In this document: positions 8,831 through 17,482 of the stretch, one piece after another | Position numbering within the stretch: the first letter of the stretch is position 1 | Layout: each line of letters starts with the position of its first letter | NCBI GenBank assembly: GCA_031277685.1 | Contig: JAITLV010000133.1 | Coordinates: forward strand, 1-44,361 | Reading direction: 5' to 3' | Source of the DNA: Sphingobacterium sp. | GTDB taxonomy: Bacteria; Bacteroidota; Bacteroidia; Sphingobacteriales; Sphingobacteriaceae | Length of the DNA: 44,361 bases | Position numbers and translations under genes: made by a program | Notes under the pieces: model-generated | Databases searched by the model: none | What the model was told of the DNA's origin: nothing | Seen by the model: the letters and a program-made list of their open reading frames with translations, nothing else

Positions 8831-9199
8831 TCATAAAGTCAGCTGAAGATGACGGAGGTATAGCCGTTCGAGCGGCAATAATGCCTTAGACAGGAAGTTT
8901 CCAACTGTAAAGGTGCCGGAATCTGGAAAGAAGGTATTAAAGAAATGAGTAATAAAAAACGTCTTTACTTTGGCGGTAAAGTGACGAAGCGGCGAGAGCG
9001 TCAGACAGGCGCTATCGTTTACATCAACCCAATCCAGGTACTCCTGTTTTCGTTTACTAAAGGCCTTGATAACGGTGATAAACTCATTCTCGCCCTGTGT
9101 CTTTGCCTGATGATACAATGAAAATCCGATCAAAGGCTTCACGATCAGCAGCATCGCGCTTACCAGTAAGAGAAATTGAAAGATGACCCGTCTTAACAT
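8831..9199 (-). CDS. Hypothetical small single-pass membrane protein heading the efflux operon
   Basis: I do not recognise this 122-residue protein. From the ATG at 9199 it begins MLRRVIFQFLLLVSAMLLIV, a short basic stretch followed by one hydrophobic helix, which could be a signal anchor or an uncleaved signal. The rest (about 90 residues) is soluble, rich in Phe and aromatic residues, with no motif seen. The frame continues upstream to a TTG at 9319, but a good -7 element (TATATTTG, 9246-9253) lies inside that extension, so the ATG at 9199 is preferred. It is co-directional with tolC and 78 bp from it, which suggests an accessory or regulatory role in the efflux system. Confidence 0.55.
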   Translation of the reverse strand: MLRRVIFQFLLLVSAMLLIVKPLIGFSLYHQAKTQGENEFITVIKAFSKRKQEYLDWVDVNDSACLTLSPLRHFTAKVKTFFITHFFNTFFPDSGTFTVGNFLSKALLPLERLYLRHLQLTL

Positions 9200-9245
9200 A
9201 GGTTGTATGATATCTAAAGCACAGCATTTTGATTTGCGTACATTA

Positions 9246-9253
9246 CAAATATA
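9246..9253 (-). promoter_or_regulatory. Candidate -7 element of the efflux operon promoter
   Basis: The minus strand reads TATATTTG, an exact TAnnTTTG match 46 bp before the ATG at 9199. No clear TTTG is seen at -33. It would start the transcript of the small membrane protein, TolC, pump and adaptor genes. Confidence 0.45.
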
Positions 9254-9407
9254 GACAATGACGCAGTAGCCTAATGTAACATTGACGTAACGAAAGCTTT
9301 TGTAAACATCATGTTGCAATAACGAGACCTCATTCCGGTAATAAAAAACTTACAATACATAGTTACAGATCTATCCTTATAAATAATTTATTGTAGTAAA
9401 TCTTGTT

Positions 9408-9415
9408 TAGATTTG
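9408..9415 (+). promoter_or_regulatory. Possible -7 element for mrdA
   Basis: TAGATTTG matches TAnnTTTG. The upstream partner is only a TTTA (9387-9390) at 17 bp spacing. The distance of about 220 bp to the start codon makes this a weak call. Confidence 0.3.
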
Positions 9416-9638
9416 TGCCAATCACATTTTCATTTTGTGAGTTCCAAGAATTTATTGGAATATCAAGAGTTATCTCCTGTTAAGTTTAACTTAATAGCTA
9501 AAGGAATCCTTCTTTTTATTGGGACATTTTAGTCAGGCGCTTACATTCTTAAAGAATTTTTAAGGAGAGCTTTGTTACACCTGTTCCTATCTGTGCGGGT
9601 AAGATTTATTATCTGTTAAAGGACAATTTATTTATGAT

Positions 9639-11489
9639 ATGAAAAACTATTTTGAACGTAAATTTGTGATCTCAGGGATTTTCATCACTGTTATCCTGGT
9701 CTTTGTCATTCGACTTTTTTACATGCAGGTTATCGATAAATCGTATTGGATGTCTGCGAATAATAATGTCCTAAGGCGGGAAATGATCTACCCCGGTAGA
9801 GGTGTTATCTATGATCGTAATGGTAAGGTACTGGTACGAAATACATCCGTGTATGACCTCATGGTGGTGCCCCGCGAAATGAAAGCTATAGACACAGCTC
9901 TTTTGTGCCGGCTCATTGATATTGATGTAGCGGGATACCATACACGCATAGCCCAAGCAAAAAAGTTTTCGCCCTATCGCGCCTCTATTTTTGAAAAACA
10001 ATTATCCGTCAAAACCTATGCGAAGTTGCAGGAGCACCTGTATGAATTACCGGGATTCTATGTACAGCATCGTACTGTGAGGAAATACCCTGCTCCCATT
10101 GCGCCACAACTGCTGGGATTTATCCAGGAAGTGAATGAACGTGACATCACACGGTCCGAAGGTTTCTATCGTTCTGGCGATTATATCGGCGCCACGGGAA
10201 TAGAACGTTCGTATGAAACACTCCTCAGGGGAAAACGCGGCATAAGCAATATAGTAGTGGATGTCCTAAACCGTCCAAAAGGTTCCTTTATGGATGGCAA
10301 ATATGATACCTTGGCAGTTTCCGGCGAAGGCCTTATCGCGACTATTGACCGCGACCTGCAGCAACTGGCAGAAAAGCTGATGGGCAGAAAAAAAGGCGCT
10401 GTAGTTGCCATAGAACCTGCTACAGGCGAAATTCTCACCTATGTAAGCGCCCCCTCCTATGATCCCAATATGATGGTGGGCAGGGAAAGAGGCAACAATT
10501 ACGCAAAGCTACTAAAGAATCCAAATCAACCTTTATTTAACCGTCCCATTCAGGCTTATTACCCACCGGGTTCGGCTTTTAAAGTGGTTGCAGCCTTAAC
10601 CGCCCAACAGGCCGGTGTGATTGACCAACACACTATTTTCAACTGCCCCGGAGGATACCGCTACGGTAAAGGAAATGCCATCATGCGATGTGAGCACGTA
10701 GACGGCCCGACAGACCTCATTAAATCTATTCAACGTTCCTGTAATACATATTATGGCTATACATTTGCTAAAATGATCGATTCAAGAGGAATGCCCGCAC
10801 CAGAGGCCTATGAATTATGGCGGGAGGCATTGGGGAAATTTGGCTTAGGCCACAAGCTTGGAATTGACCTACCCGGCGAGAAAACTGGACTTGTACCAAC
10901 ATCAGAAGTCTATACCAGGCGATTTGGAAGCGCCAAATGGCAATCGGGCTATAATATATCGCTTTCAATCGGCCAGGGAGAGCTTGGCATTACACCGCTG
11001 CAGATGGCCAATATAATGGCAATTGTTGCCAACCGCGGTTTCTATTACCGTCCGCATCTTGTCAAAGGAATAGGAGAAGAAAAAATAATCAAGGAAGAAT
11101 TTAAAGAACGGATGGATGCAGGCGTGGAAGAAAAATATTATGAGCCGGTTATCGAAGGGATGAGCCGTGTCGTCAATCTGCCGGGAGGAACAGGATATCG
11201 CCTACGTATTCCGGGTATTGAAATGTGTGGCAAAACAGGTACAGCACAGAATCCACATGGGGAGAACCACGCGGTATTTTTCGCATTTGCTCCGAGAAAT
11301 AACCCCAAAATCGCAATAGCTGTTTTTGTGGAAAACGCTGGATACGGGGGGACATGGGCCGGGCCTATCGCCAATATGTTAATCGAGAAATATATCAATG
11401 ATACGATTTCCCTGCCCAAAGATGTACAGGACCGTATTTATAATGCTGATCTTTTAACCTCTGAAACAGAAGATAAGTTGACCTCCTAA
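9639..11489 (+). CDS. mrdA: Penicillin-binding protein 2 (class B transpeptidase)
   Basis: This 616-residue protein has a short cytoplasmic tail, one transmembrane helix (about 11-28), a class B PBP dimerisation domain (RREMIYPGRGVIYDRNGKVL at 46-65) and a C-terminal transpeptidase domain. All three penicilloyl-serine motifs are present: SAFK with nucleophile Ser312 and Lys315, SCN at 367-369, and KTGT at 532-535. It cross-links peptidoglycan during cell elongation, on the periplasmic face. The usual partners mreC, mreD and rodA are absent on both sides, so this is a stand-alone copy. It may be a second, accessory PBP2. A strong hairpin follows the stop. Confidence 0.93.
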   Translation: MKNYFERKFVISGIFITVILVFVIRLFYMQVIDKSYWMSANNNVLRREMIYPGRGVIYDRNGKVLVRNTSVYDLMVVPREMKAIDTALLCRLIDIDVAGYHTRIAQAKKFSPYRASIFEKQLSVKTYAKLQEHLYELPGFYVQHRTVRKYPAPIAPQLLGFIQEVNERDITRSEGFYRSGDYIGATGIERSYETLLRGKRGISNIVVDVLNRPKGSFMDGKYDTLAVSGEGLIATIDRDLQQLAEKLMGRKKGAVVAIEPATGEILTYVSAPSYDPNMMVGRERGNNYAKLLKNPNQPLFNRPIQAYYPPGSAFKVVAALTAQQAGVIDQHTIFNCPGGYRYGKGNAIMRCEHVDGPTDLIKSIQRSCNTYYGYTFAKMIDSRGMPAPEAYELWREALGKFGLGHKLGIDLPGEKTGLVPTSEVYTRRFGSAKWQSGYNISLSIGQGELGITPLQMANIMAIVANRGFYYRPHLVKGIGEEKIIKEEFKERMDAGVEEKYYEPVIEGMSRVVNLPGGTGYRLRIPGIEMCGKTGTAQNPHGENHAVFFAFAPRNNPKIAIAVFVENAGYGGTWAGPIANMLIEKYINDTISLPKDVQDRIYNADLLTSETEDKLTS

Positions 11490-11518
11490 ACGTAAAACGT
11501 TGTACGAAAAAGGCGAAT

Positions 11519-11546
11519 ATAAGGCGCACCGGATTGTGCGCCTTAT
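11519..11546. terminator. Bidirectional terminator between mrdA and the lactonase operon
   Basis: An 11-bp perfect stem, ATAAGGCGCAC and GTGCGCCTTAT, encloses a 6-base loop 29 bp after the mrdA stop. The ends are AT-rich but there is no long T-run on either side. Because it is nearly symmetric it can also stop the convergent leftward operon ending at 11636. Confidence 0.7.
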
Positions 11547-11635
11547 TGTCCTACTCATCTTTGCGTTTAGCCCATTTGGCCAGTAGCCTGCTTGTCGCGA
11601 AACTGACATGGTCCTCCTGTAGCTGTGATAATAGG

Positions 11636-12520
11636 CTAATCCCCCTCGCTTAAATTAAAATGAAATACCTTTCCGCTATTGGGATAGCGCTGCAGTTCTG
11701 CTACTGTGAGCCCTTCCCTAGCCGTGCTGATAAACAGTTCGGTCCCTGTAGCACCACCAAAACAACAGGAAGTTACATGCGGCGCATTCACCCTTATTTT
11801 ATCCAACAGTTCGCCTGTTTCAATATGCCATTTGCAAATGGCAAAACCGCCCCAATGTGCAACCCAGAGATGCCCATCGGGTCCCAGGCACATGCCGTCG
11901 GGCATGCCCAGCTCGTGGGGTACGCGTACTATTGTGCTGTAGGACTTCGCTCCTGCCCTCACCGACTCGCCTGTGCTATACCCAGCATAACGACGGATTT
12001 CGCGGGTATAGGTATCGATAAAGTAAAAATAAGGGCTACCACTGGGCCATACAATACCATTGGGAATCGTCACTGCAGGAATAACAGTCTCCAAAACCCC
12101 GTTGGAGAAACGCATAAGTTTCCCCTCATCCGGCAAAGCTTGCATGTGCATCGTTCCGAACCAAAAATTACCCTCGGGATCTACTCCACCATCATTGGTA
12201 CGAATTTGCCCAGCCCTAGCATCTAGCTCAGCTACGATCGTCAAATCTTGCGTTTCCTTTGTCCAAATAGCTAACCCTTGCTGCATGGCCACAAGAAATT
12301 TACCTGATCCATCTGGCCAGGGTACAATCTTGCTTACATAACCTGGCAATTCCCAGTAAGCCGAGTTCTTGCTTTCCAACTGATAGGTATGAATACGCTT
12401 GTGCAAAATATCCACCCAATACAAACTGTTATCGCGCTGGCTCCATACCATGCCTTCCCCCAGCAGACATTCGGTATGCAGTAAGACGGCTGCTTCTTTT
12501 AATTTGTTTTCCATCACCAT
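11636..12520 (-). CDS. SMP-30/gluconolactonase family sugar lactonase
   Basis: This 294-residue six-bladed beta-propeller belongs to the SMP-30/LRE family, which hydrolyses aldono-lactones with a bound divalent metal. The three metal ligands fit: Glu22 (LGEGMVW), Asn154 (IPNGIVW) and Asp208 (MPDGMC). The substrate-loop pair Arg107/Asn109 (RTNDGG) and the family run DPEGNFWFGTM are also present. It has no signal peptide, so it is cytoplasmic. It is the last gene of the leftward operon, where it would open the lactone made by the SDR dehydrogenase, most likely galactonolactone. The start could also be the ATG two codons in. See the finding on an open +1 frame after its stop. Confidence 0.9.
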   Translation of the reverse strand: MVMENKLKEAAVLLHTECLLGEGMVWSQRDNSLYWVDILHKRIHTYQLESKNSAYWELPGYVSKIVPWPDGSGKFLVAMQQGLAIWTKETQDLTIVAELDARAGQIRTNDGGVDPEGNFWFGTMHMQALPDEGKLMRFSNGVLETVIPAVTIPNGIVWPSGSPYFYFIDTYTREIRRYAGYSTGESVRAGAKSYSTIVRVPHELGMPDGMCLGPDGHLWVAHWGGFAICKWHIETGELLDKIRVNAPHVTSCCFGGATGTELFISTAREGLTVAELQRYPNSGKVFHFNLSEGD

Positions 12521-12592
12521 TTTGCTCTATCTGACCTGATCGACAATTTCTTTTAACATTCTTGTACGAAATAAGCAAGCTTACATTTGGGT

Positions 12593-13384
12593 TTATTCCT
12601 CTTGCATTAGCGCACTTCTTCCGCCATCAACTAAATAGGTACTTCCACTTGCAAAGGAAGCGTAGGTACTGGCAAGAAAAACACACCAGCCACCGATCTC
12701 TTCAGTTGTCCCTAATTTTTTGACCGGATGTCTATCGACTGTCTTCTGTCTTTCGGCATCGGCATCCGGAAAACTGTCAAACCATTTTTGATTGCCGGGC
12801 GTATCGATAAACCCAGGTGCCAGTCCAACTGTACGGATCGCTGGCCCCCATTCGATAGCCATGGCCCTAACGAGTGAAAGGAGCGCCCCTTTGCTTACGT
12901 TATAAGGAAAGCAACCCGGTATGGAGGCATAAGCATGGTTAGAAGCCATGACAATAATCACCCCCGGTGAAGCTTGGGTCAACAGTGGTTTTAAGGCCCG
13001 TGCCAGCAACCAATGTGAAGCGAGGTTTAAACTATTATTGCGATTCCAATCTGCTAGCGTACACGCATCCAAGCCTTTGAATATATTCTGACCTGCATTC
13101 GAAAGCAGTATATCCAAACGGCCATGCTCCTGTTGAAGGAGCACAGCCAATTCCTGAATAGCAGCCTCATTGGACACATCAGCCGCATAATAAAATGTTC
13201 GTTGCCGATAAGGTGCCATTGCTGCAAAAAATGAAGCCACTGCCGGGTCATCGACCGCCAGTTCGGCGCAGGCTATAACGGTTGCACCCGCCGCTGCAAA
13301 TTGCAGGCTTGCGCCCAGTCCAATACCCGAGGTTCCGCCTGTGATCAGGACAACCTTGCCCGTTAAATCGATTGTAAATGCCAT
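12593..13384 (-). CDS. SDR family oxidoreductase, probable sugar 1-dehydrogenase
   Basis: The 263-residue protein is a classical short-chain dehydrogenase: TGGTSGIG cofactor loop (15-22), SNAG (95-98), and the catalytic set Ser148, Tyr161 and Lys165 (YNVSK). It keeps the C-terminal GSTYLVDGG run that closes the active site. Family members oxidise hydroxyl groups with NAD(P). Next to a lactonase and an aldonate dehydratase gene, the fitting role is oxidation of a free hexose (galactose, or possibly fucose) to its lactone. Oxidation of a keto-deoxy sugar acid is the main alternative. It lies 12 bp after the dehydratase gene, clearly in the same operon. Confidence 0.88.
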   Translation of the reverse strand: MAFTIDLTGKVVLITGGTSGIGLGASLQFAAAGATVIACAELAVDDPAVASFFAAMAPYRQRTFYYAADVSNEAAIQELAVLLQQEHGRLDILLSNAGQNIFKGLDACTLADWNRNNSLNLASHWLLARALKPLLTQASPGVIIVMASNHAYASIPGCFPYNVSKGALLSLVRAMAIEWGPAIRTVGLAPGFIDTPGNQKWFDSFPDADAERQKTVDRHPVKKLGTTEEIGGWCVFLASTYASFASGSTYLVDGGRSALMQEE

Positions 13385-13396
13385 CTACTATTAAAA

Positions 13397-14563
13397 TTAC
13401 ACATAAAAACCTGGTCGTGGTTCCAATACCCCTGGATGTTTGAGCATTTCCTCTTCGATCAAATCCACCCCCAATCCCGGTCTTTCGCTCAGGACCAGGT
13501 GCCCATTTTTCACCATATCCTTAATCGGATGGTCAATGACTTCATCGCGCCAGGGCACATCATTGAACATAAATTCCTGCCGAAAGAAATTAGGCACCGA
13601 AGCACAGACATGCGCACTGGCCAATGTTGAAAGTGGTCCATTGGGGTTGTGTGGTGCCAATAACACATTGTATGCTTCCATCATGGTGGCCATACGTTTC
13701 ATTTCAGAAGGCCCACCACAACGCGTAATATCAGGCATCATAATATCACAGATATTTTTTTCCAATACCGGTCGAATGCCATGACGGGTATAATGTCTTT
13801 CGCCCACACAGATCGATACATTGGACGGAATGCGCTCCCGCATGGCACGCAGGTTGTCTGCATTTTCTGGCCCTGCAGGCTCCTCGTACCAGGTAATATT
13901 CAGTTCAGAAAGACGTTGTGCCATCTGTACCGCGACACGATAATTGAGCATGGCATGTGTTTCGATCATGATATCAAAATTAGGTCCAACTCCATCACGA
14001 ACCGCTTTACTCACCTCAAAGGCCAGGTCCTGCTGTTCGGCGGTCAAGGTCAGGTTTGCGGCCAGATCTTCCCCATACAGATAGTTTGTATGCGCAAATG
14101 GGTCAAACTTTAACCCTGTAAACCCAGCTGCTTTGACTGCTTGCGCTTGTCGAGCATAATCTTCGGGATTATGTCCACCACCGGTAAACCAATAATTGGC
14201 ATACAACAGAATCTCTTTACGGAAAGCACCGCCCAACAGTTCATAACAAGGTACGCCAAGCACCTTGCCTTTCAAATCCAATAGTGCCATGTCAATACCC
14301 GAAATAGCACACATGCTTGCACCATAAGGTCCAATCCAATTGAGATCGCGGTAGAGTTTGGTCCAGATAAAATCTGTTTTCATCGGGTCCAGACCAATGA
14401 TGCGCTGCCCCACATGCTTAGCGGCCTCATATACAATGGGACTGCCGGGCCAGTTGGTCGCTTCGCCCACACCTGTATGCCCTGTATCGGTATAAATCTT
14501 GACTAAAGTCCAATTATATTTTACGCCTTCAACCAGCCAGACTTTAACATCTATAATCTTCAT
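13397..14563 (-). CDS. Enolase-superfamily sugar acid dehydratase, D-galactonate dehydratase-like
   Basis: The 388-residue protein has the mandelate racemase fold: capping domain (1-120) then a TIM barrel. Carboxylate metal ligands are Glu201, Glu227 and Glu255. The pair Glu201-x-His203 and the distal His305 (APHNPNGP) copy the layout of E. coli DgoD (Asp183/His185, Glu209, Glu235, His285, from memory): the spacing is 26 residues between the first two ligands and 50 from the third ligand to the distal His. The two-His set is typical of aldonate dehydratases that lose water syn across C2-C3. It would turn galactonate into 2-keto-3-deoxygalactonate in the cytoplasm. Related aldonates cannot be ruled out. 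Confidence 0.87.
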   Translation of the reverse strand: MKIIDVKVWLVEGVKYNWTLVKIYTDTGHTGVGEATNWPGSPIVYEAAKHVGQRIIGLDPMKTDFIWTKLYRDLNWIGPYGASMCAISGIDMALLDLKGKVLGVPCYELLGGAFRKEILLYANYWFTGGGHNPEDYARQAQAVKAAGFTGLKFDPFAHTNYLYGEDLAANLTLTAEQQDLAFEVSKAVRDGVGPNFDIMIETHAMLNYRVAVQMAQRLSELNITWYEEPAGPENADNLRAMRERIPSNVSICVGERHYTRHGIRPVLEKNICDIMMPDITRCGGPSEMKRMATMMEAYNVLLAPHNPNGPLSTLASAHVCASVPNFFRQEFMFNDVPWRDEVIDHPIKDMVKNGHLVLSERPGLGVDLIEEEMLKHPGVLEPRPGFYV

Positions 14564-14575
14564 TGTTCTCCTATT

Positions 14576-17482
14576 TTAATTTATCTTAAGAATAATCTGT
14601 CCACTTAACTTATCGCCTTTTTTTAACTTTTTGCGTCCATAGCTGTGCGGCGATCCATAAAAAGGTTCCGATCCGTTATTCGAATAATCGGCTATCAACC
14701 ATTGTATCTGCTCATCCTGTTTCCAGGCCCGTGCATGCTGCTGGCCGTTCGACAACACCTTAACCGTTGCGGCAGGGCTACGCAAACTTGCCCAATAAAT
14801 ATTTCCTTTGGTCGACCTAAAGTCGTTCGAGCCCAATATATTGGCATCATCTTTCCAATCTTTTGCCTGTGGTTTACCATGCTCTTCTACTTCATACAAT
14901 GGTGCGGCATGCAATACAGCCTCGCCCTCATTGCGTCCGATATGATTGGCCGGATAAGTGGAAAATGATCCATTTCGTGACCAGGCCAATCTATCGTAGG
15001 ATAAAGGCAATCCGAGCATCAGACCGGCCTGATAAAGATCCATTTCTTGCCCCTGCTGATAGACCATTTCATACTCCACCCGCAAAAGACCATTGTTAAG
15101 GAAAACAAATTTTTGCTTTCCGGTGCCATTCTGATACCGCAGGTCCATGCGAACACTTATACTGTCGCCAGTCTGACTGGCTTCTGCGGCATCCGCAAAT
15201 AAGGTATACTGCTCATACTGCTTCAATGGCACAATGTTATTTTGATAGGTCTCTCCTGCAACATTTGGCTTACCGCCATCTTCCGCATTTGCTTCGATGA
15301 GTGCTACGGCGGGCCCCTTCGTCAAAATCAGCTCAGCATCTTTGCGCACAGCAAGCAATTTGCCATAGGTTCGGCTGAACGTATAATCCACATTTCCCTG
15401 CTTTACATAAATATACGCCGAATCTTGTTTGAGCTGTAGTTCCGTAGCCGAAAACTTTTCCTGATTTTTGGCACCTTTCTCAAAAAGCTCATTTTCAATC
15501 TCATTTTGCTGATTGTCGATGGCAATAATTCGCAATGAGCCATATTCAGCTTGGATCGGTAAAATGACCTCGCCGCTGGTCCGCGGTCCAATCGCTGCCT
15601 TAAAAGGAACTTCCTTACCATCTACAATGGCCACGAGTTTGAGCTGGTCAAGCGAAAGAAAATCGTATCTGTTTTCAATCGTAACTACCACTTTACCTTT
15701 CTTCCATTGCGGTGTACCAATCCTGATCGGCGAATAAGCCTTTTTCATTCCAAAATACTCCGGTTTCGGTCTACGCCATCCATCCATCGGCCCCCAAGGT
15801 CCATACCCTACAATACGTCCATCGGGTAGATGAAAGGTATCATCGATACCGCTCCATATCGCGCCACCCAAGTTGGCCGAATGCTTATAGATGGAATCTA
15901 CAAAAGTCACTAAGGGTGCATTATAAGCCTCGCGGATACCAGGGTCGGTTAGCAATTCACGCCTGTTGTAAGTCGACAAATGGGCATATTCACCAAATAA
16001 AGTCGGTCTTTTCATGGTATCTGTGGCCGCCGGGCCATTGATACCCGGGTAATGGTAATTGGCAATATCCGCTTTACTTCCGCCATTATTAAATCCACCC
16101 CAGGTCTGGTCATGGAAACTGGTTGGGCGCGTTGGATCCAAGGCCTTTACACGTGTATTGACCTCGGCCCAAAGCGGGCTCCAATGCGATTCATTGCCCA
16201 GAGACCAGAATAAGATCGAAGGGTGATTGCGGTTGCTCAATACATTATCGATGTTTGCGCCCAGCATAACCGGCAAGAAACGCTTATCCCGGTAATCCCA
16301 TTTGCGCCAGATTGGTGAAGCATGGTGCTGAATCCAGCTCAAAGCCGCCTCACTCTCCACATACATTCCCAACTCGTCTGCCGCATTCAAAAATTCTTCT
16401 GATGGCGGGTAGTGCGACGTACGGATATAATTGACATTGGCCTGTTTAAATAAAACAACGTCCTGCCGATCTATTGCCGGATCAGCAGCTCGGCCATTCA
16501 GCGGATGTACAGCATGCCTATTGACTCCTCTCAATTTGACAGGTTTACCGTTTACCATCAGCTGATTTTTGACGACTTCAATTTCACGAAATCCGACCTT
16601 TTGTTTATTGATCTGTATCGCCTTACCTTCCACGATCAATGCCGTTTCCAACACATAAAGGTAAGGTGTCTCGGCCGACCAGTGCATCGGTTTTTTTACC
16701 GCGAATAGACTTTCGATCTGTTTATGGCTCCCTACTCCAAGCTGAATTTTGTCGGAGGATTTTTGAAGCACTGTTTTGCCGTCGGCATCTCGAAGTACAT
16801 AGCGCAATTGGACCTGCTGCTGCTGGTTCGAGCTATTTTGCACCAGCCCCCCAAGTTTAAGCGTTGCATGGACATATTTTGAATCGAAATCTGTTGCAAT
16901 TGCTGCATCCGAAATATGTACTTTAGGCACTGTAAACAAAGTTGCTTTGCGCAAAATTCCACCCACGGTATGCACTGCATACTGAGACACACAAGATAAT
17001 ATATCGCTGATGGTATTTGCCTGAACTTCTACCGTCAGTTTGTTTTTTCCTTTGTTGACTTTTCCTGTTAAGTCGACCTGAAATGCGACAAATCCACCTT
17101 CATGTTCACCGACTACCTGATCGTTTACTTTGACAAGCGCATGTGAACTGACACCGTCAAAGCGAATGTATACGGGGTTGCCTTCCCAATCGTCGGGCAT
17201 ATCAAATGAACGCTCATACACTGCCGTCTCACCCGCGGCGACATGCTGGCCTTGCATTTCCCACTCTCCCGGTACCTGAATGGTCACGGGCTTCGTATTC
17301 GCTACTTTGAAGTTCCACTGTCCATTCAACAGAATCCGACTGGTTTTACTTGTGGCCAACTGATCGGGTAAGGGCGTCAAAAATGATGCAGCCTGTTGTG
17401 CCGACAGATTTCCAAAGGACGAACAGGCCAACAGCAGCGCCAACCAGCTGCCTTTGGACAGTTTGAATTTACATAATTCCAT
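14576..17482 (-). CDS. GH2 family glycoside hydrolase, probable beta-galactosidase
   Basis: From the ATG at 17482 the protein has 968 residues and begins with a signal peptide ending near NLSAQQ, so it is periplasmic or surface-exposed. It shows the GH2 order: sugar-binding jelly-roll (about 40-185), immunoglobulin-like domain (about 190-305), TIM barrel (about 305-600), then extra C-terminal beta domains as in LacZ-size members. The acid/base is Glu431 (FWSLGNESHW) and the nucleophile Glu498 (LFGEYAH), counted from this start. The frame opens earlier at a GTG (17506), but the ATG gives a cleaner signal peptide. The start overlaps the end of the RraA gene by 14 bp, so translation is probably coupled. 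Beta-galactosidase is favoured by the galactose-type symporter in the operon; other GH2 activities remain possible. Confidence 0.9.
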   Translation of the reverse strand: MELCKFKLSKGSWLALLLACSSFGNLSAQQAASFLTPLPDQLATSKTSRILLNGQWNFKVANTKPVTIQVPGEWEMQGQHVAAGETAVYERSFDMPDDWEGNPVYIRFDGVSSHALVKVNDQVVGEHEGGFVAFQVDLTGKVNKGKNKLTVEVQANTISDILSCVSQYAVHTVGGILRKATLFTVPKVHISDAAIATDFDSKYVHATLKLGGLVQNSSNQQQQVQLRYVLRDADGKTVLQKSSDKIQLGVGSHKQIESLFAVKKPMHWSAETPYLYVLETALIVEGKAIQINKQKVGFREIEVVKNQLMVNGKPVKLRGVNRHAVHPLNGRAADPAIDRQDVVLFKQANVNYIRTSHYPPSEEFLNAADELGMYVESEAALSWIQHHASPIWRKWDYRDKRFLPVMLGANIDNVLSNRNHPSILFWSLGNESHWSPLWAEVNTRVKALDPTRPTSFHDQTWGGFNNGGSKADIANYHYPGINGPAATDTMKRPTLFGEYAHLSTYNRRELLTDPGIREAYNAPLVTFVDSIYKHSANLGGAIWSGIDDTFHLPDGRIVGYGPWGPMDGWRRPKPEYFGMKKAYSPIRIGTPQWKKGKVVVTIENRYDFLSLDQLKLVAIVDGKEVPFKAAIGPRTSGEVILPIQAEYGSLRIIAIDNQQNEIENELFEKGAKNQEKFSATELQLKQDSAYIYVKQGNVDYTFSRTYGKLLAVRKDAELILTKGPAVALIEANAEDGGKPNVAGETYQNNIVPLKQYEQYTLFADAAEASQTGDSISVRMDLRYQNGTGKQKFVFLNNGLLRVEYEMVYQQGQEMDLYQAGLMLGLPLSYDRLAWSRNGSFSTYPANHIGRNEGEAVLHAAPLYEVEEHGKPQAKDWKDDANILGSNDFRSTKGNIYWASLRSPAATVKVLSNGQQHARAWKQDEQIQWLIADYSNNGSEPFYGSPHSYGRKKLKKGDKLSGQIILKIN

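Larger units (their letters stand above)
9200..9638. other. Gene-free divergent region between the efflux operon and mrdA
   Basis: No convincing coding frame is seen in these 439 bp. They contain the leftward efflux promoter, a possible rightward -7 element (TAGATTTG, 9408-9415) for mrdA with a TTTA 17 bp upstream, and a 15-bp palindrome TTAAGTTTAACTTAA (9480-9494). If the 9408 promoter is used, mrdA has a leader of about 215 nt that carries the palindrome. Function of the leader is unknown. Confidence 0.5.

Noticed and set aside
9200..9319. N-terminal extension of the small membrane protein from a TTG at 9319
   Set aside because: It starts at TTG, spans the best promoter box of the operon, and the ATG at 9199 is directly followed by a typical basic-plus-hydrophobic N-terminus.
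11456..11611. Minus-strand frame starting with a good Shine-Dalgarno-like AGGAGG before an ATG
   Set aside because: It runs through the terminator and antisense into the 3' end of mrdA, and the product looks random.
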